A stretch of 57,355 nt of DNA, from IMG/VR virus record IMGVR_UViG_3300044648_000391, positions 1 to 57,355 of that record, one strand, 5' to 3'. A program made the position numbers and the translations under genes. Positions 22,672 through 30,232 of the stretch are shown piece after piece; position 1 is the stretch's first letter; each line of letters opens with the position of its first letter. Origin of the DNA: a virus. Below the pieces are notes generated by a model. That model made no database searches, was not told where the DNA came from, and worked only from the letters and a program-made list of their open reading frames with translations.

Positions 22672-23142
22672 ATGGAGTCATTAGCGAAAAAAATGGGCAT
22701 AGAGATGTCAGTCTTGAAAGAAGCAGAAGCAATGGTGTTACCCATTAGTAACTTGCACGCACCAGCACCAATACCCGAACCTTCAAAAGAATTTTGGGAC
22801 TTTGAAAAAGAGGGTGGTATAGAGCCGCCGCGCGTGGTCGGTGAACATATGGCTTTAGAAGTTTATTGGCCAAAATCCACTTCTGGCGGAATAGAACTAG
22901 CCGGTATGACACAGCAAATCTCAAAGTTTTCAAGTGTTGTCGGTAAAGTGATTAAGCTTGGCAGTGGTGCTTATAAAGGAGAGCGGTTCCAACACTGGAC
23001 GGACCTTCCGAAAGTCGGTGACTGGGTCACATTTAAACCAAACTCAGGCGATATTTTTGCTTTTAGAGGCGTGCCAATCACCATCATTTATGATGACAAG
23101 GTAACCTCTATTATTGAAAAACCTGAATACGTAGAGCGATAA
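22672..23142 (+). CDS. GroES-like (Cpn10-fold) protein 2
   Basis: This is a 156-residue protein with the same C-terminal plan as its neighbour: VGKVIKLGSGAYKGERF, KVGDWVTFKPNSGD, FRGVPITIIYDDKVTSIIE. It has a different N-terminal 60 residues rich in proline and alanine (LHAPAPIPEPSKEF). The tandem pair may form a mixed ring, or may be a virion component with an OB-like fold. It lies between portal and scaffold. Confidence 0.55.
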   Translation: MESLAKKMGIEMSVLKEAEAMVLPISNLHAPAPIPEPSKEFWDFEKEGGIEPPRVVGEHMALEVYWPKSTSGGIELAGMTQQISKFSSVVGKVIKLGSGAYKGERFQHWTDLPKVGDWVTFKPNSGDIFAFRGVPITIIYDDKVTSIIEKPEYVER

Positions 23143-23155
23143 AGGAGTATATTAA

Positions 23156-24193
23156 ATGCAAGATGAAGATAAATTACAAGACGTTGATTCAGGTGTCCCA
23201 GAAGACGAGTATGAGGATTCAGACGAGCATCAAGAGGACGAAGGTGAGCCGGAAGGTGATGCACCTGAACCAGAAGATGACGGTGAACCCGAAGGTGATG
23301 AGTCTCAATTTGACGAGGAAGAGAAACGTCAGAAACCAGACAAACGGGAAGCTGACCCAACAGAGCCTAAGAAGCGCGATAAAGCGCAGACACGTATTAA
23401 TCAAATTAATCGTGAAAAGTATCGAGCACTGCATGAGCTTGAGCAGGCTCGCGCTAAAATAGCGCAACTCGAGGAACAAACAAAGGTTGCCGTTGAGGCA
23501 GGTGCACGCCAATACGAAAGCAATGTCAGCTCTCGCCTTGAAAGAGCGCGCGCAGCACAAATTGCAGCCATTGAGTCAGGAGATGCAGAAGCACAAGCCA
23601 ATGCTAATCTTGAATTAGCAGCAGCTGCAAATGAGTATCACGAGCTTAATAGTTGGAAGCGGCAATATGAGCAGGTTAAAGCCAGTCAGCCGCAACAAGA
23701 ACCCGATTATTACGCGCCGCCACCCCCAGAGCATAATGCAGACATTCTGCAAGATTGGATGGATGACAATGATTGGTTTAATCCACAAAGCCAAAGCTTT
23801 GATCAAGAGTTGTCAACGTATATCAATTATTGTGCCAATGAAATAGACAAAGGACTTATTCAACAAGGTCATCGGGATAAAATCCGAAACTCTGATTATT
23901 TTGCTTGGATTGATAAATTGAAAGACGATTACATTCACCAAAAGAGACAAATGCAACAACAAAATAATCCAACCCAAAGGAGGGAGTTAAACATGAGAGT
24001 TGATAGAGGCCGAGGACCGGCACCCGTACGAGGCGGCAATGCTAGCTATGGCAGTCAGCGAAGAAATGATAGTTCAGACCTGTCAGCCGCAGAAAGAGAA
24101 ATTGCAGCACTCTGCCGCGTATCGCCAGAGGCTTATCGTAAACAAAAGTTGTATGACCAAAGAGAAAATGCCCATAAACGAGGAGGATATTAA
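23156..24193 (+). CDS. Capsid scaffold protein
   Basis: This is a 345-residue protein. A very acidic N-terminus (residues 1-60, DEDEDE-type repeats) is followed by a long charged coiled coil (about 75-180, REKYRALHELEQARAKIAQL) and a basic C-terminal region with glycine/arginine (GRGPAPVRGGN). Low complexity, high charge, helix content and position just before the coat proteins are those of podovirus scaffolds, which guide procapsid assembly and leave afterwards. Confidence 0.8.
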   Translation: MQDEDKLQDVDSGVPEDEYEDSDEHQEDEGEPEGDAPEPEDDGEPEGDESQFDEEEKRQKPDKREADPTEPKKRDKAQTRINQINREKYRALHELEQARAKIAQLEEQTKVAVEAGARQYESNVSSRLERARAAQIAAIESGDAEAQANANLELAAAANEYHELNSWKRQYEQVKASQPQQEPDYYAPPPPEHNADILQDWMDDNDWFNPQSQSFDQELSTYINYCANEIDKGLIQQGHRDKIRNSDYFAWIDKLKDDYIHQKRQMQQQNNPTQRRELNMRVDRGRGPAPVRGGNASYGSQRRNDSSDLSAAEREIAALCRVSPEAYRKQKLYDQRENAHKRGGY

Positions 24194-24195
24194 TC

Positions 24196-24699
24196 ATGGC
24201 AAATAAAAGAGCCAACCGGATGGCAGAAACCCGCGAATCAGAAGACAGAGATGCTATTGAGCGCGCTATTCTAGATATGGATTATCGGGACAGTATGTAT
24301 ATCCCGCCAAACTTAGCCCCAGAAGGCTGGGTCTACAAATGGGGTAATTACAGCATCTTTGGTGAACCACTGCCCCAAAACATGATGAAACTAAGACGTA
24401 AAGGCTGGACACCCGTTCCCGCTGACCGTCACCCTGAGTTTGCGTTTGAGATATTCGGTAACAGCGACCCTAACATGCGCGGCTTCATCTATCGTAGCGG
24501 CTCCGTCTTAATCGAAAGACGTAAAGAATACGAAGACATGGAGAACCGTGAGATAGAGCGCGTCAATACTGAGGCTCTATTAAACATGCCAGGAGCAGAG
24601 TCCTTTACCGGCGTGCCCGGTTTACCGGTTAGAGATAACTCGGAAGCCTATGCCGCACATCATGTCCTCAATCCCAAAAGCGCTGCCTTTGGAAGATGA
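24196..24699 (+). CDS. Virion-operon protein, unknown
   Basis: This is a 167-residue protein. The central motif (APEGWVYKWGNYSIFGEP, then LRRKGWTPVPADRHPE) is recognisable from proteins encoded between scaffold and capsid in many podoviruses, where the function is not established. Acidic N-terminal helix. The gene ends at the promoter/operator preceding the coat genes. Confidence 0.65.
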   Translation: MANKRANRMAETRESEDRDAIERAILDMDYRDSMYIPPNLAPEGWVYKWGNYSIFGEPLPQNMMKLRRKGWTPVPADRHPEFAFEIFGNSDPNMRGFIYRSGSVLIERRKEYEDMENREIERVNTEALLNMPGAESFTGVPGLPVRDNSEAYAAHHVLNPKSAAFGR

Positions 24700-24966
24700 C
24701 TTGCAGTTTGAAAAAAAGTTGTGTACTATATACAAATTAGTGTATAGTGCATGGTATGCGTGGGTTAGATACCCCCCTTTGATGCTCCTAGACATTATCT
24801 GACTCACGCAACCGAGAGAGCCAAACTCGATAAAAGGGCTGACGCGAGAGCGTCCACCGGAAGATAAGCAGGCGGACCTGAGCCATAGTTTCTTCTCGTT
24901 AATCATTGAAAACGGTCGGTAGTCAATACCTATTTTTTTTAACAAAGATTAACTTGGAGATGATTT
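24700..24966 (+). promoter_or_regulatory. Promoter, palindromic operator and structured leader of the coat-protein genes
   Basis: Promoter options are TTGTGT-N18-TATAGT (24719-24748) or TTGCAG-N17-TACTAT (24701-24729). A near-perfect palindrome, TGTACTATATAC (24722-24733) and GTGTATAGTGCA (24740-24751), overlaps both. Downstream, 24757-24771 pairs with 24796-24810 over 15 bp. Then come GACGC-GAGA-GCGTC (24841-24854) and GTCC/GGAC stems. The leader of about 200 bases ahead of the most abundant virion proteins suggests RNA-level control. Confidence 0.6.
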
Positions 24967-25641
24967 ATGTCTTACGGTACCGATGCGGCCCAAGGGTTTG
25001 TGGAAAGAATTCCTTTGACGGGCGCAACCTGGAATACGGCTACGACCGTTTATCCTATCAAATCTGGCTATGCTACAGCCATTTATACTGGCGACCCTGT
25101 ACAACCCTTAAATGACGGCACGATTGGTCGTGCTGTGCCCAGTGTTTCCGCTGCTGGCAATTTAGGTGTTATAGGTGTTTTTAAAGGCGTTATTTATACA
25201 GACGCAACTAATGTAAAACAATTCTTAGCTTACTGGCCTGCTGCAACTGCGACTTTAGGTCTTGTAGATGCTGAGGCTTATGTGATTGACGATCCGAATG
25301 TTGAGTTTGACATTCAGGCTGGCACAAGTAATGCAGGTGCGCATACAGCAACGATTAACCAAACCGACATTAATTTAAATGCAGATTTTGCTTATGACGC
25401 TGTAACGGCTGGTTCTACCCGAAGCGGTATTTCGAGAACCTATTTAAATATGGCAACGGCTGCGACAACTGCGACTTTGAACTGCCGAATCCTGCGATTA
25501 ACCCCTGTTGCTGATGGCGCACCTGGCGGTACTAACCCTGCCGGGCTTCCACATAACACATTTGGAACGCTTTACAACAACGCAATCGTCACATTTAACA
25601 ACCATGTCCTTAAAGGTGGACAAGGTACAGCCGGCGTTTAA
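24967..25641 (+). CDS. Capsid decoration or cement protein
   Basis: This is a 224-residue beta-rich protein (alanine, threonine and glycine-rich, few charges) directly ahead of the major capsid gene and behind the strong leader. The segment SGYATAIYTGDPVQPLNDGTIGRAV and the later LGVIGVFKGVIYTD resemble phage structural cement proteins. It would bind the outer capsid surface. TTGGAG ribosome site. Confidence 0.65.
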   Translation: MSYGTDAAQGFVERIPLTGATWNTATTVYPIKSGYATAIYTGDPVQPLNDGTIGRAVPSVSAAGNLGVIGVFKGVIYTDATNVKQFLAYWPAATATLGLVDAEAYVIDDPNVEFDIQAGTSNAGAHTATINQTDINLNADFAYDAVTAGSTRSGISRTYLNMATAATTATLNCRILRLTPVADGAPGGTNPAGLPHNTFGTLYNNAIVTFNNHVLKGGQGTAGV

Positions 25642-25653
25642 GGAGAGAATTAA

Positions 25654-26553
25654 ATGGCTACCAATATTACCCAAATTAGAAACTTACTGGTTCCTGGCGT
25701 TCGCGCTGTTTTCGGGGACTACATGACTTACCCAGACCAATGGCGTGAAATCTATGAAGTTCATAGCTCGGATAAAGCGCAAGAAATCGAAGTCGAAATG
25801 AGAATGTTTGGCTTGGCTCAAATTCGTGCAGAAGGCGCACCCAGTGCTGTCGACACCGGATTTGGTCAACGTAACGTTATCACCTACTACCACCGCTATG
25901 TTTCATTAGCATTTGCCATCACAAGACAGGCTATTAAAGATAATCTTTATAAGACCAAGTTCCCCATGATGATTAATGCATTGAAAAAATCCATGGCTGA
26001 TACCAAAAACATCTTAGGTGCTGCGGTATTAAATGGTGGATTTACGACTTATCTGACAGGTGATGGTGTTACTTTATTTAACACAGCTCACCCGATTGAT
26101 GGTGGTACGGTCTCAAATAGATCTTCTGTTGATTCCGAACTAAACGAAGCCTCATTAGAGACAGCGATTATCGGTGTGCAACGATTCAAAACCCAATCTG
26201 GTATTTTGTGTCAAACAAAAGCTGAAAAATTAATCGTTTCTCCTGAAGCCCAATTTGTTGCAGCGCGTTTGTGTTATTCACCCTACCGTCCAGGTACGGC
26301 TAATAACGACATCAATGCAACGAACTATCTATCGTCTGTACCGCAAGGTTATCGCATCAATCAATACTTGAACACGGCTGCTTGGTTCATGTTAACCAAT
26401 GCACCTGAAGGCTTTAAGCATTATGTGCGTGAACCTATCGAAACAGATATCGATACGGACTTCTTAACCGATAACTTGATGTGTAAAGCAATTGAACGTT
26501 ATTCGTTTGGTGTGTCCAATTTTCGTGCTGCATGGGGCAACAAAGGCGTTTAA
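25654..26553 (+). CDS. Major capsid protein
   Basis: This is a 299-residue protein of the HK97-fold type related to Mu gpT-like heads. Features include an N-terminal arm, a long helix with FAITRQAIKDNLY, the DGVTLFNTAHP motif (residues 137-147) common in gpT-like and related coat proteins, a central P-domain, and a C-terminal SVPQGYRINQYL beta region. Position after scaffold and decoration genes agrees. AGGAGAG precedes the ATG. Confidence 0.88.
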   Translation: MATNITQIRNLLVPGVRAVFGDYMTYPDQWREIYEVHSSDKAQEIEVEMRMFGLAQIRAEGAPSAVDTGFGQRNVITYYHRYVSLAFAITRQAIKDNLYKTKFPMMINALKKSMADTKNILGAAVLNGGFTTYLTGDGVTLFNTAHPIDGGTVSNRSSVDSELNEASLETAIIGVQRFKTQSGILCQTKAEKLIVSPEAQFVAARLCYSPYRPGTANNDINATNYLSSVPQGYRINQYLNTAAWFMLTNAPEGFKHYVREPIETDIDTDFLTDNLMCKAIERYSFGVSNFRAAWGNKGV

Positions 26554-26569
26554 TTCTTAGGAGAAATAT

Positions 26570-27256
26570 ATGGCGACTTATATCCCAACCGGTTTCCTAA
26601 GCATATTAATCGGTGACACGGGCACAAATGATGCAACACCATCACCTACGAAAGTTGGAACGGAATTAAGCAGCTCTATTTTGGAGCTGCAATCCACCAC
26701 GCGCGCACTAACGTTAACACGTATGACGACAGCACAAAGAAATGCTATCGCTTATCCGTTAGACGGCATGGTGACGTACGACAGTGATTTTAACGATACG
26801 TTTACCCGAAAAAATGGTGCTTGGGTGCAATCAAGCCCTGTAAGTGGTGTTTTTTATACAAGCGTTACCTTATCGGCTGCGCAAGTTAGAGCCATGCGTG
26901 GTGCCGGAGTTTTAATTCTTGCAGCACCCGGTGTGGGCCTTGCATACGTTATTCACGGGTATCGTCTCAACTACGTTCGAGGAGATGCTTCATTTGCTGA
27001 TGGCGGTAACATTTATCTGGAATATGGGGCGGCAGGTGGCGGAACAGCTATTACAGGCACTATCACCGCTGCGACATTACAAGCAGGTGCAAGCTCAAGC
27101 GGTTTTGCATCAGGTGGTTTTAGTGATATTGCATTAACTAATGCTTCAAATCAAGTTGTTTCCATCACCAATGCAACAGGCGCCTTCACGTCGGGCGGCA
27201 CTTCAACGGTTAATGTGCAAGTTTGGTACTCAACAGTTTCAACGTTGCCAGCCTAG
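26570..27256 (+). CDS. Virion surface or fibre-like protein with an LPRM-type N-terminal module
   Basis: This is a 228-residue protein. Residues 35-85 contain the module LELQSTTRALTLTRMTTAQRN...GMVTYDSD...KNGAWVQ, which recurs in the large fibre at 30233, where it joins shaft segments. The C-terminal 130 residues are glycine/alanine/serine-rich beta strands. It could be a head fibre or decoration protein, given its place right after the major capsid gene. Confidence 0.6.
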   Translation: MATYIPTGFLSILIGDTGTNDATPSPTKVGTELSSSILELQSTTRALTLTRMTTAQRNAIAYPLDGMVTYDSDFNDTFTRKNGAWVQSSPVSGVFYTSVTLSAAQVRAMRGAGVLILAAPGVGLAYVIHGYRLNYVRGDASFADGGNIYLEYGAAGGGTAITGTITAATLQAGASSSGFASGGFSDIALTNASNQVVSITNATGAFTSGGTSTVNVQVWYSTVSTLPA

Positions 27257-27283
27257 TTAATTTTTAAATTTAAGGAGGATGAA

Positions 27284-27547
27284 ATGAACATGGAGTTGAT
27301 TAAAAAAATTGAAAGCAATATTGCAGAGCTAGAAGCAAAAGCCAAGAAAAATGGTGAATTTGTTTCAAATGCGAGTGCCACGATTGAACGTTTAAATTCA
27401 GAGAAGGCCACCATCTTGGATGAAACCAATCGCATTATGGGTGCTATACAAGCTTTTCGTTTCGTTTTAAACGAACAGCAAACGGATGCACCCGTAATGG
27501 AAATTAAATCGAAGCCTAAAAAATCGGAAGAAAAGAAAGATGTCTAA
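27284..27547 (+). CDS. Small coiled-coil virion-operon protein
   Basis: This is an 87-residue protein. One amphipathic helix covers residues 1-65 (LIKKIESNIAELEAKAKKNGE), then a lysine-rich tail. AAGGAGG ribosome site. It overlaps the next gene by eight bases. Function unknown. Confidence 0.6.
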   Translation: MNMELIKKIESNIAELEAKAKKNGEFVSNASATIERLNSEKATILDETNRIMGAIQAFRFVLNEQQTDAPVMEIKSKPKKSEEKKDV

Positions 27548-28256
27548 ACCGCGTAAGGTTGTTTGGCCGCTTGCCAGTGAGACTGCTATTTGCTTACCGC
27601 AAACATTAGCGGCTGCTGGCAACCTAAAAATTAATGGTGATTTTTTTAGAAATTTCACTATGTCTACCTCTTCGCCATTAGGTTACAACGAGTGGGCAGA
27701 ATTACCCGGCATTAGACGAACTGTTACTGTCTCTTGTGGTGCCGATATATCAGCTGTCGTTTTTACAATCCGAGGATTAACCGATAGCGGGAGAGAAATT
27801 AGTGCTAACGTTACAGGGGTTAACAACAATACAGTTGAAACAGATTTTAATGCGGGTGAAATTTTTCACACCATTACATCAGTTAGCGCAAACGCTGCTG
27901 TTGGGTCTGCTGTTAGCGTTGGTACCGGATACAAAGGATACACACTCTGGTTTCGCAATGATTACAATCGAATAATTAGTCACCTCACCGTTGCAGTTTA
28001 TGTGACAGGTACTGCCACTTATTCTTTTGAAACGACTTTAGATGACCCTGATGTTTTAGGTGATTTTGTCACTATCTGGCAACCCATTGACGGTGTCACA
28101 ACGCCAACTATACCCGCTGCCAGCACGATGACGGGTGCGACAACCAGCATTATGGCCGACTTAACAATTCCTACAAATTGCTCACGAATTGAAATCAGCG
28201 ATTCAGATGATACGGGCTATCTTGAGATATGGTTCTTGAATCAAGGGATTACTTAA
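27540..28256 (+). CDS. Virion-operon beta-rich protein, unknown
   Basis: This is a 238-residue protein dominated by beta strands with many Thr, Val and Gly and few charged residues, typical of exposed virion proteins. No cysteine pattern or enzyme motif. It lies between capsid and head-tail connector genes. Confidence 0.65.
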   Translation: MSKPRKVVWPLASETAICLPQTLAAAGNLKINGDFFRNFTMSTSSPLGYNEWAELPGIRRTVTVSCGADISAVVFTIRGLTDSGREISANVTGVNNNTVETDFNAGEIFHTITSVSANAAVGSAVSVGTGYKGYTLWFRNDYNRIISHLTVAVYVTGTATYSFETTLDDPDVLGDFVTIWQPIDGVTTPTIPAASTMTGATTSIMADLTIPTNCSRIEISDSDDTGYLEIWFLNQGIT

Positions 28257-28279
28257 CCAAGGCTGCAAAGGATGAATAA

Positions 28280-29335
28280 ATGTCTACATCGGGAACTTAT
28301 AATTTTGGCTCAATACAAAATGAGCAAGTTATAACGGAAGCCTACGAAAGGTGCAGGATTCCGATGTCCCTTATTTCTCTTGAAAAAATCAACACTGCTG
28401 CGCGCTCCATTAATTACATTTTACAATCCTGGCTTAACAAAGGCCTTAATCTTTTTACCGTTAAAATCGGTATGCTTGGGTTAGTGCCCGGCAAAACCTC
28501 TTATATATTGCCCAATCAAGGTGTCGATATCCTAGAGGCTTGTCTTAGAACTTCAGCCAGAAATCTAGGGGGTACTGCCGCCAGTTCCGCAGGCGGTACA
28601 GCCGCTAACGCTTTTGACGGCAATATCAATACGGCTTGTACGCAAACAGTTCCTAATGGCAACATCTCCTATGACTGGGGCGTTGGGCTTTATGCCATTA
28701 CCATGGTCGGTATTACTTCCTTTGTTGCTGCAACCTATACGCTAGTTTGTGAGTACTACAATGGTTCTACATGGAACATTGCTCTTTCTATTCCAGAACA
28801 ATCTTACGGCGAAAAAGAGCTTCTTTGGTTTGATGTTCCCATTCCGGTGCCTGCAACGCGATTTCGTATTCGTGAGACCAATGGTGCGACTTTAGATATT
28901 GCAGAGCTTTATTTTAATACAAATGTTCAGGATAGAATTTTAACGCGCTCCTCTCGCTATGAGTACATGTCTTATCCTGATAAAGCCAGACAAGACACAC
29001 CCACAACTTTTTGGGTTAATCGGCAAATCACACCGGTTGTAAACCTATATCCAACACCAAATGGTTATTACAACAATCTTTTCTACAGCTACATTCAAGC
29101 AATTGAAGATACCGGCGAGCTTATAGACACAACAGCCATTCCAGGGCGATTCATTGACCCTTTAACCGCAGAGCTTGCTTATCGCTTAGGGGTTAAAGAG
29201 CAAACACCGATGGATTTGTTATCCATTTTAGCCAGAGAGGCCGAAGCATCATTTGCATTAGCGGCGGCTGAAGATACAGAGCGTGTACCGCTTCGCATTA
29301 CAGCGGATTATCGTTCCGGTTGGGGGTCAGAATGA
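28280..29335 (+). CDS. P22 gp4-like head-tail adaptor with an inserted F5/8-type C carbohydrate-binding-like domain
   Basis: This is a 351-residue protein. Residues 1-92 and 214-351 match the gp4-like tail accessory family: ITEAYERCRI, SWLNKGLNLFTV, ILEACLR, then DRILTRSSRYEYMSYPDK, TTFWVNRQ, PGRFIDPLTAELAYRLGVK and AAAEDTER near the end. Between them (about 93-213) lies a foreign beta domain with AFDGNINTACTQ and RFRIRETNG, the signature of discoidin/F5-8C galactose-binding folds. The adaptor closes the portal channel; the insert would project outward and might bind glycans. It overlaps the next gene by four bases. Confidence 0.75.
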   Translation: MSTSGTYNFGSIQNEQVITEAYERCRIPMSLISLEKINTAARSINYILQSWLNKGLNLFTVKIGMLGLVPGKTSYILPNQGVDILEACLRTSARNLGGTAASSAGGTAANAFDGNINTACTQTVPNGNISYDWGVGLYAITMVGITSFVAATYTLVCEYYNGSTWNIALSIPEQSYGEKELLWFDVPIPVPATRFRIRETNGATLDIAELYFNTNVQDRILTRSSRYEYMSYPDKARQDTPTTFWVNRQITPVVNLYPTPNGYYNNLFYSYIQAIEDTGELIDTTAIPGRFIDPLTAELAYRLGVKEQTPMDLLSILAREAEASFALAAAEDTERVPLRITADYRSGWGSE

Positions 29336-29847
29336 GCTTAAGGCCAAAAGGTAAGCATTTTACCGTTGACATGTATTCACCGGTTGCAAAAGCAAGATGC
29401 GATAAGACGGGTTTTATTTTTCGTTATACAGATTTGGTTAAACAAATGGAGTGGCGAGGTAATTCGCTGGAATGGACAGGATTCATGGTGGGTAAACCCT
29501 ATGTGGATGAACCAAACGAGCAATTAAGGGCAATTGTTTTTCCGCCAGACCCCGTACCGATTCCATTACCAAGACCGGATAGACCAACCCCTGTGTATTG
29601 GGAAAATCAAAACACCCCTTGGGAAGATTTGCAGATTTTAAGCTGGGAATCTTGGGATGGAACTTTTGACGGTGTATTAGCAGCGCCAGAAGCAGAAAGA
29701 CTTGAGGCATTAGAGTTAGGTATATCACCTCCCGAGACACCGGTTAATGCAAATGTTTCACAAATACCGCAATTAACGCAGGCACAAATCTTGCAATCAC
29801 TTGAAAATTTTAATTGGAGTAACGCTAGTGGCACTTTACCCGAATAA
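29332..29847 (+). CDS. Head-tail joining protein family, structural
   Basis: This is a 171-residue protein. ATG 29332 overlaps the upstream stop. The N-terminal half has the pattern ARCDKTGFIFRYTDLVKQMEWRG, then FMVGKPYVDEPNEQLR and a proline-rich PPDPVPIPLPRP, which I recognise from podovirus proteins next to the gp4-like adaptor. The pair of cysteine-containing turns at the start is reduced here. Likely a virion component. Confidence 0.6.
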   Translation: MSLRPKGKHFTVDMYSPVAKARCDKTGFIFRYTDLVKQMEWRGNSLEWTGFMVGKPYVDEPNEQLRAIVFPPDPVPIPLPRPDRPTPVYWENQNTPWEDLQILSWESWDGTFDGVLAAPEAERLEALELGISPPETPVNANVSQIPQLTQAQILQSLENFNWSNASGTLPE

Positions 29848-30223
29848 ACCGCCCGCTATGAGTTTTGCTGGCATTTTAAATACCATTGATAACGGACAGT
29901 TAACCGATGAATTAAAAGTTATACAAGATGGTATGGGAAATAACTCGCCTTTATCGCTGTCTAAAACTGATTTCAAAATCAACACCACAATGGGTTCTTT
30001 CTTTATCAATAATACTGAATTAGAAGCATCCGCAGACGAATTAAATGCAGCTTCCGTTGGAGATTTTTCAGGTTTTTCAGATTCTATATTGCCGGCCATT
30101 GGTGACACTTCACAGCGTCCTGTCATAGCTGAGAACGGGGAGTTTAGATACAACAGTCAAACCAATCGGTTTGAAGGATATCAGGATGGCGCATGGGTAA
30201 TTTTTACAACCACACCAGCTTAA
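29828..30223 (+). CDS. Small fibre-associated or virion protein
   Basis: This is a 131-residue protein. GTG 29828 is chosen because GGAG lies eight bases ahead; an ATG at 29858 is possible. The C-terminus carries the EFRYNSQTNRFEGYQDGAWV motif, the same kind of module found in the two neighbouring fibre-like proteins. This suggests it is attached to or part of the fibre set. Confidence 0.6.
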   Translation: MALYPNKPPAMSFAGILNTIDNGQLTDELKVIQDGMGNNSPLSLSKTDFKINTTMGSFFINNTELEASADELNAASVGDFSGFSDSILPAIGDTSQRPVIAENGEFRYNSQTNRFEGYQDGAWVIFTTTPA

Positions 30224-30232
30224 AGGAACGAC

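Noticed and set aside
23088-23806. Several minus-strand and alternative-frame open frames over the scaffold gene
   Set aside because: They are shadows of its low-complexity acidic and coiled-coil coding sequence.
24825-24890. Hammerhead-ribozyme reading of the coat leader (CTGA and GAGA elements)
   Set aside because: The CTGANGA and GAAA core sequences and three-stem junction are not present in the right order.
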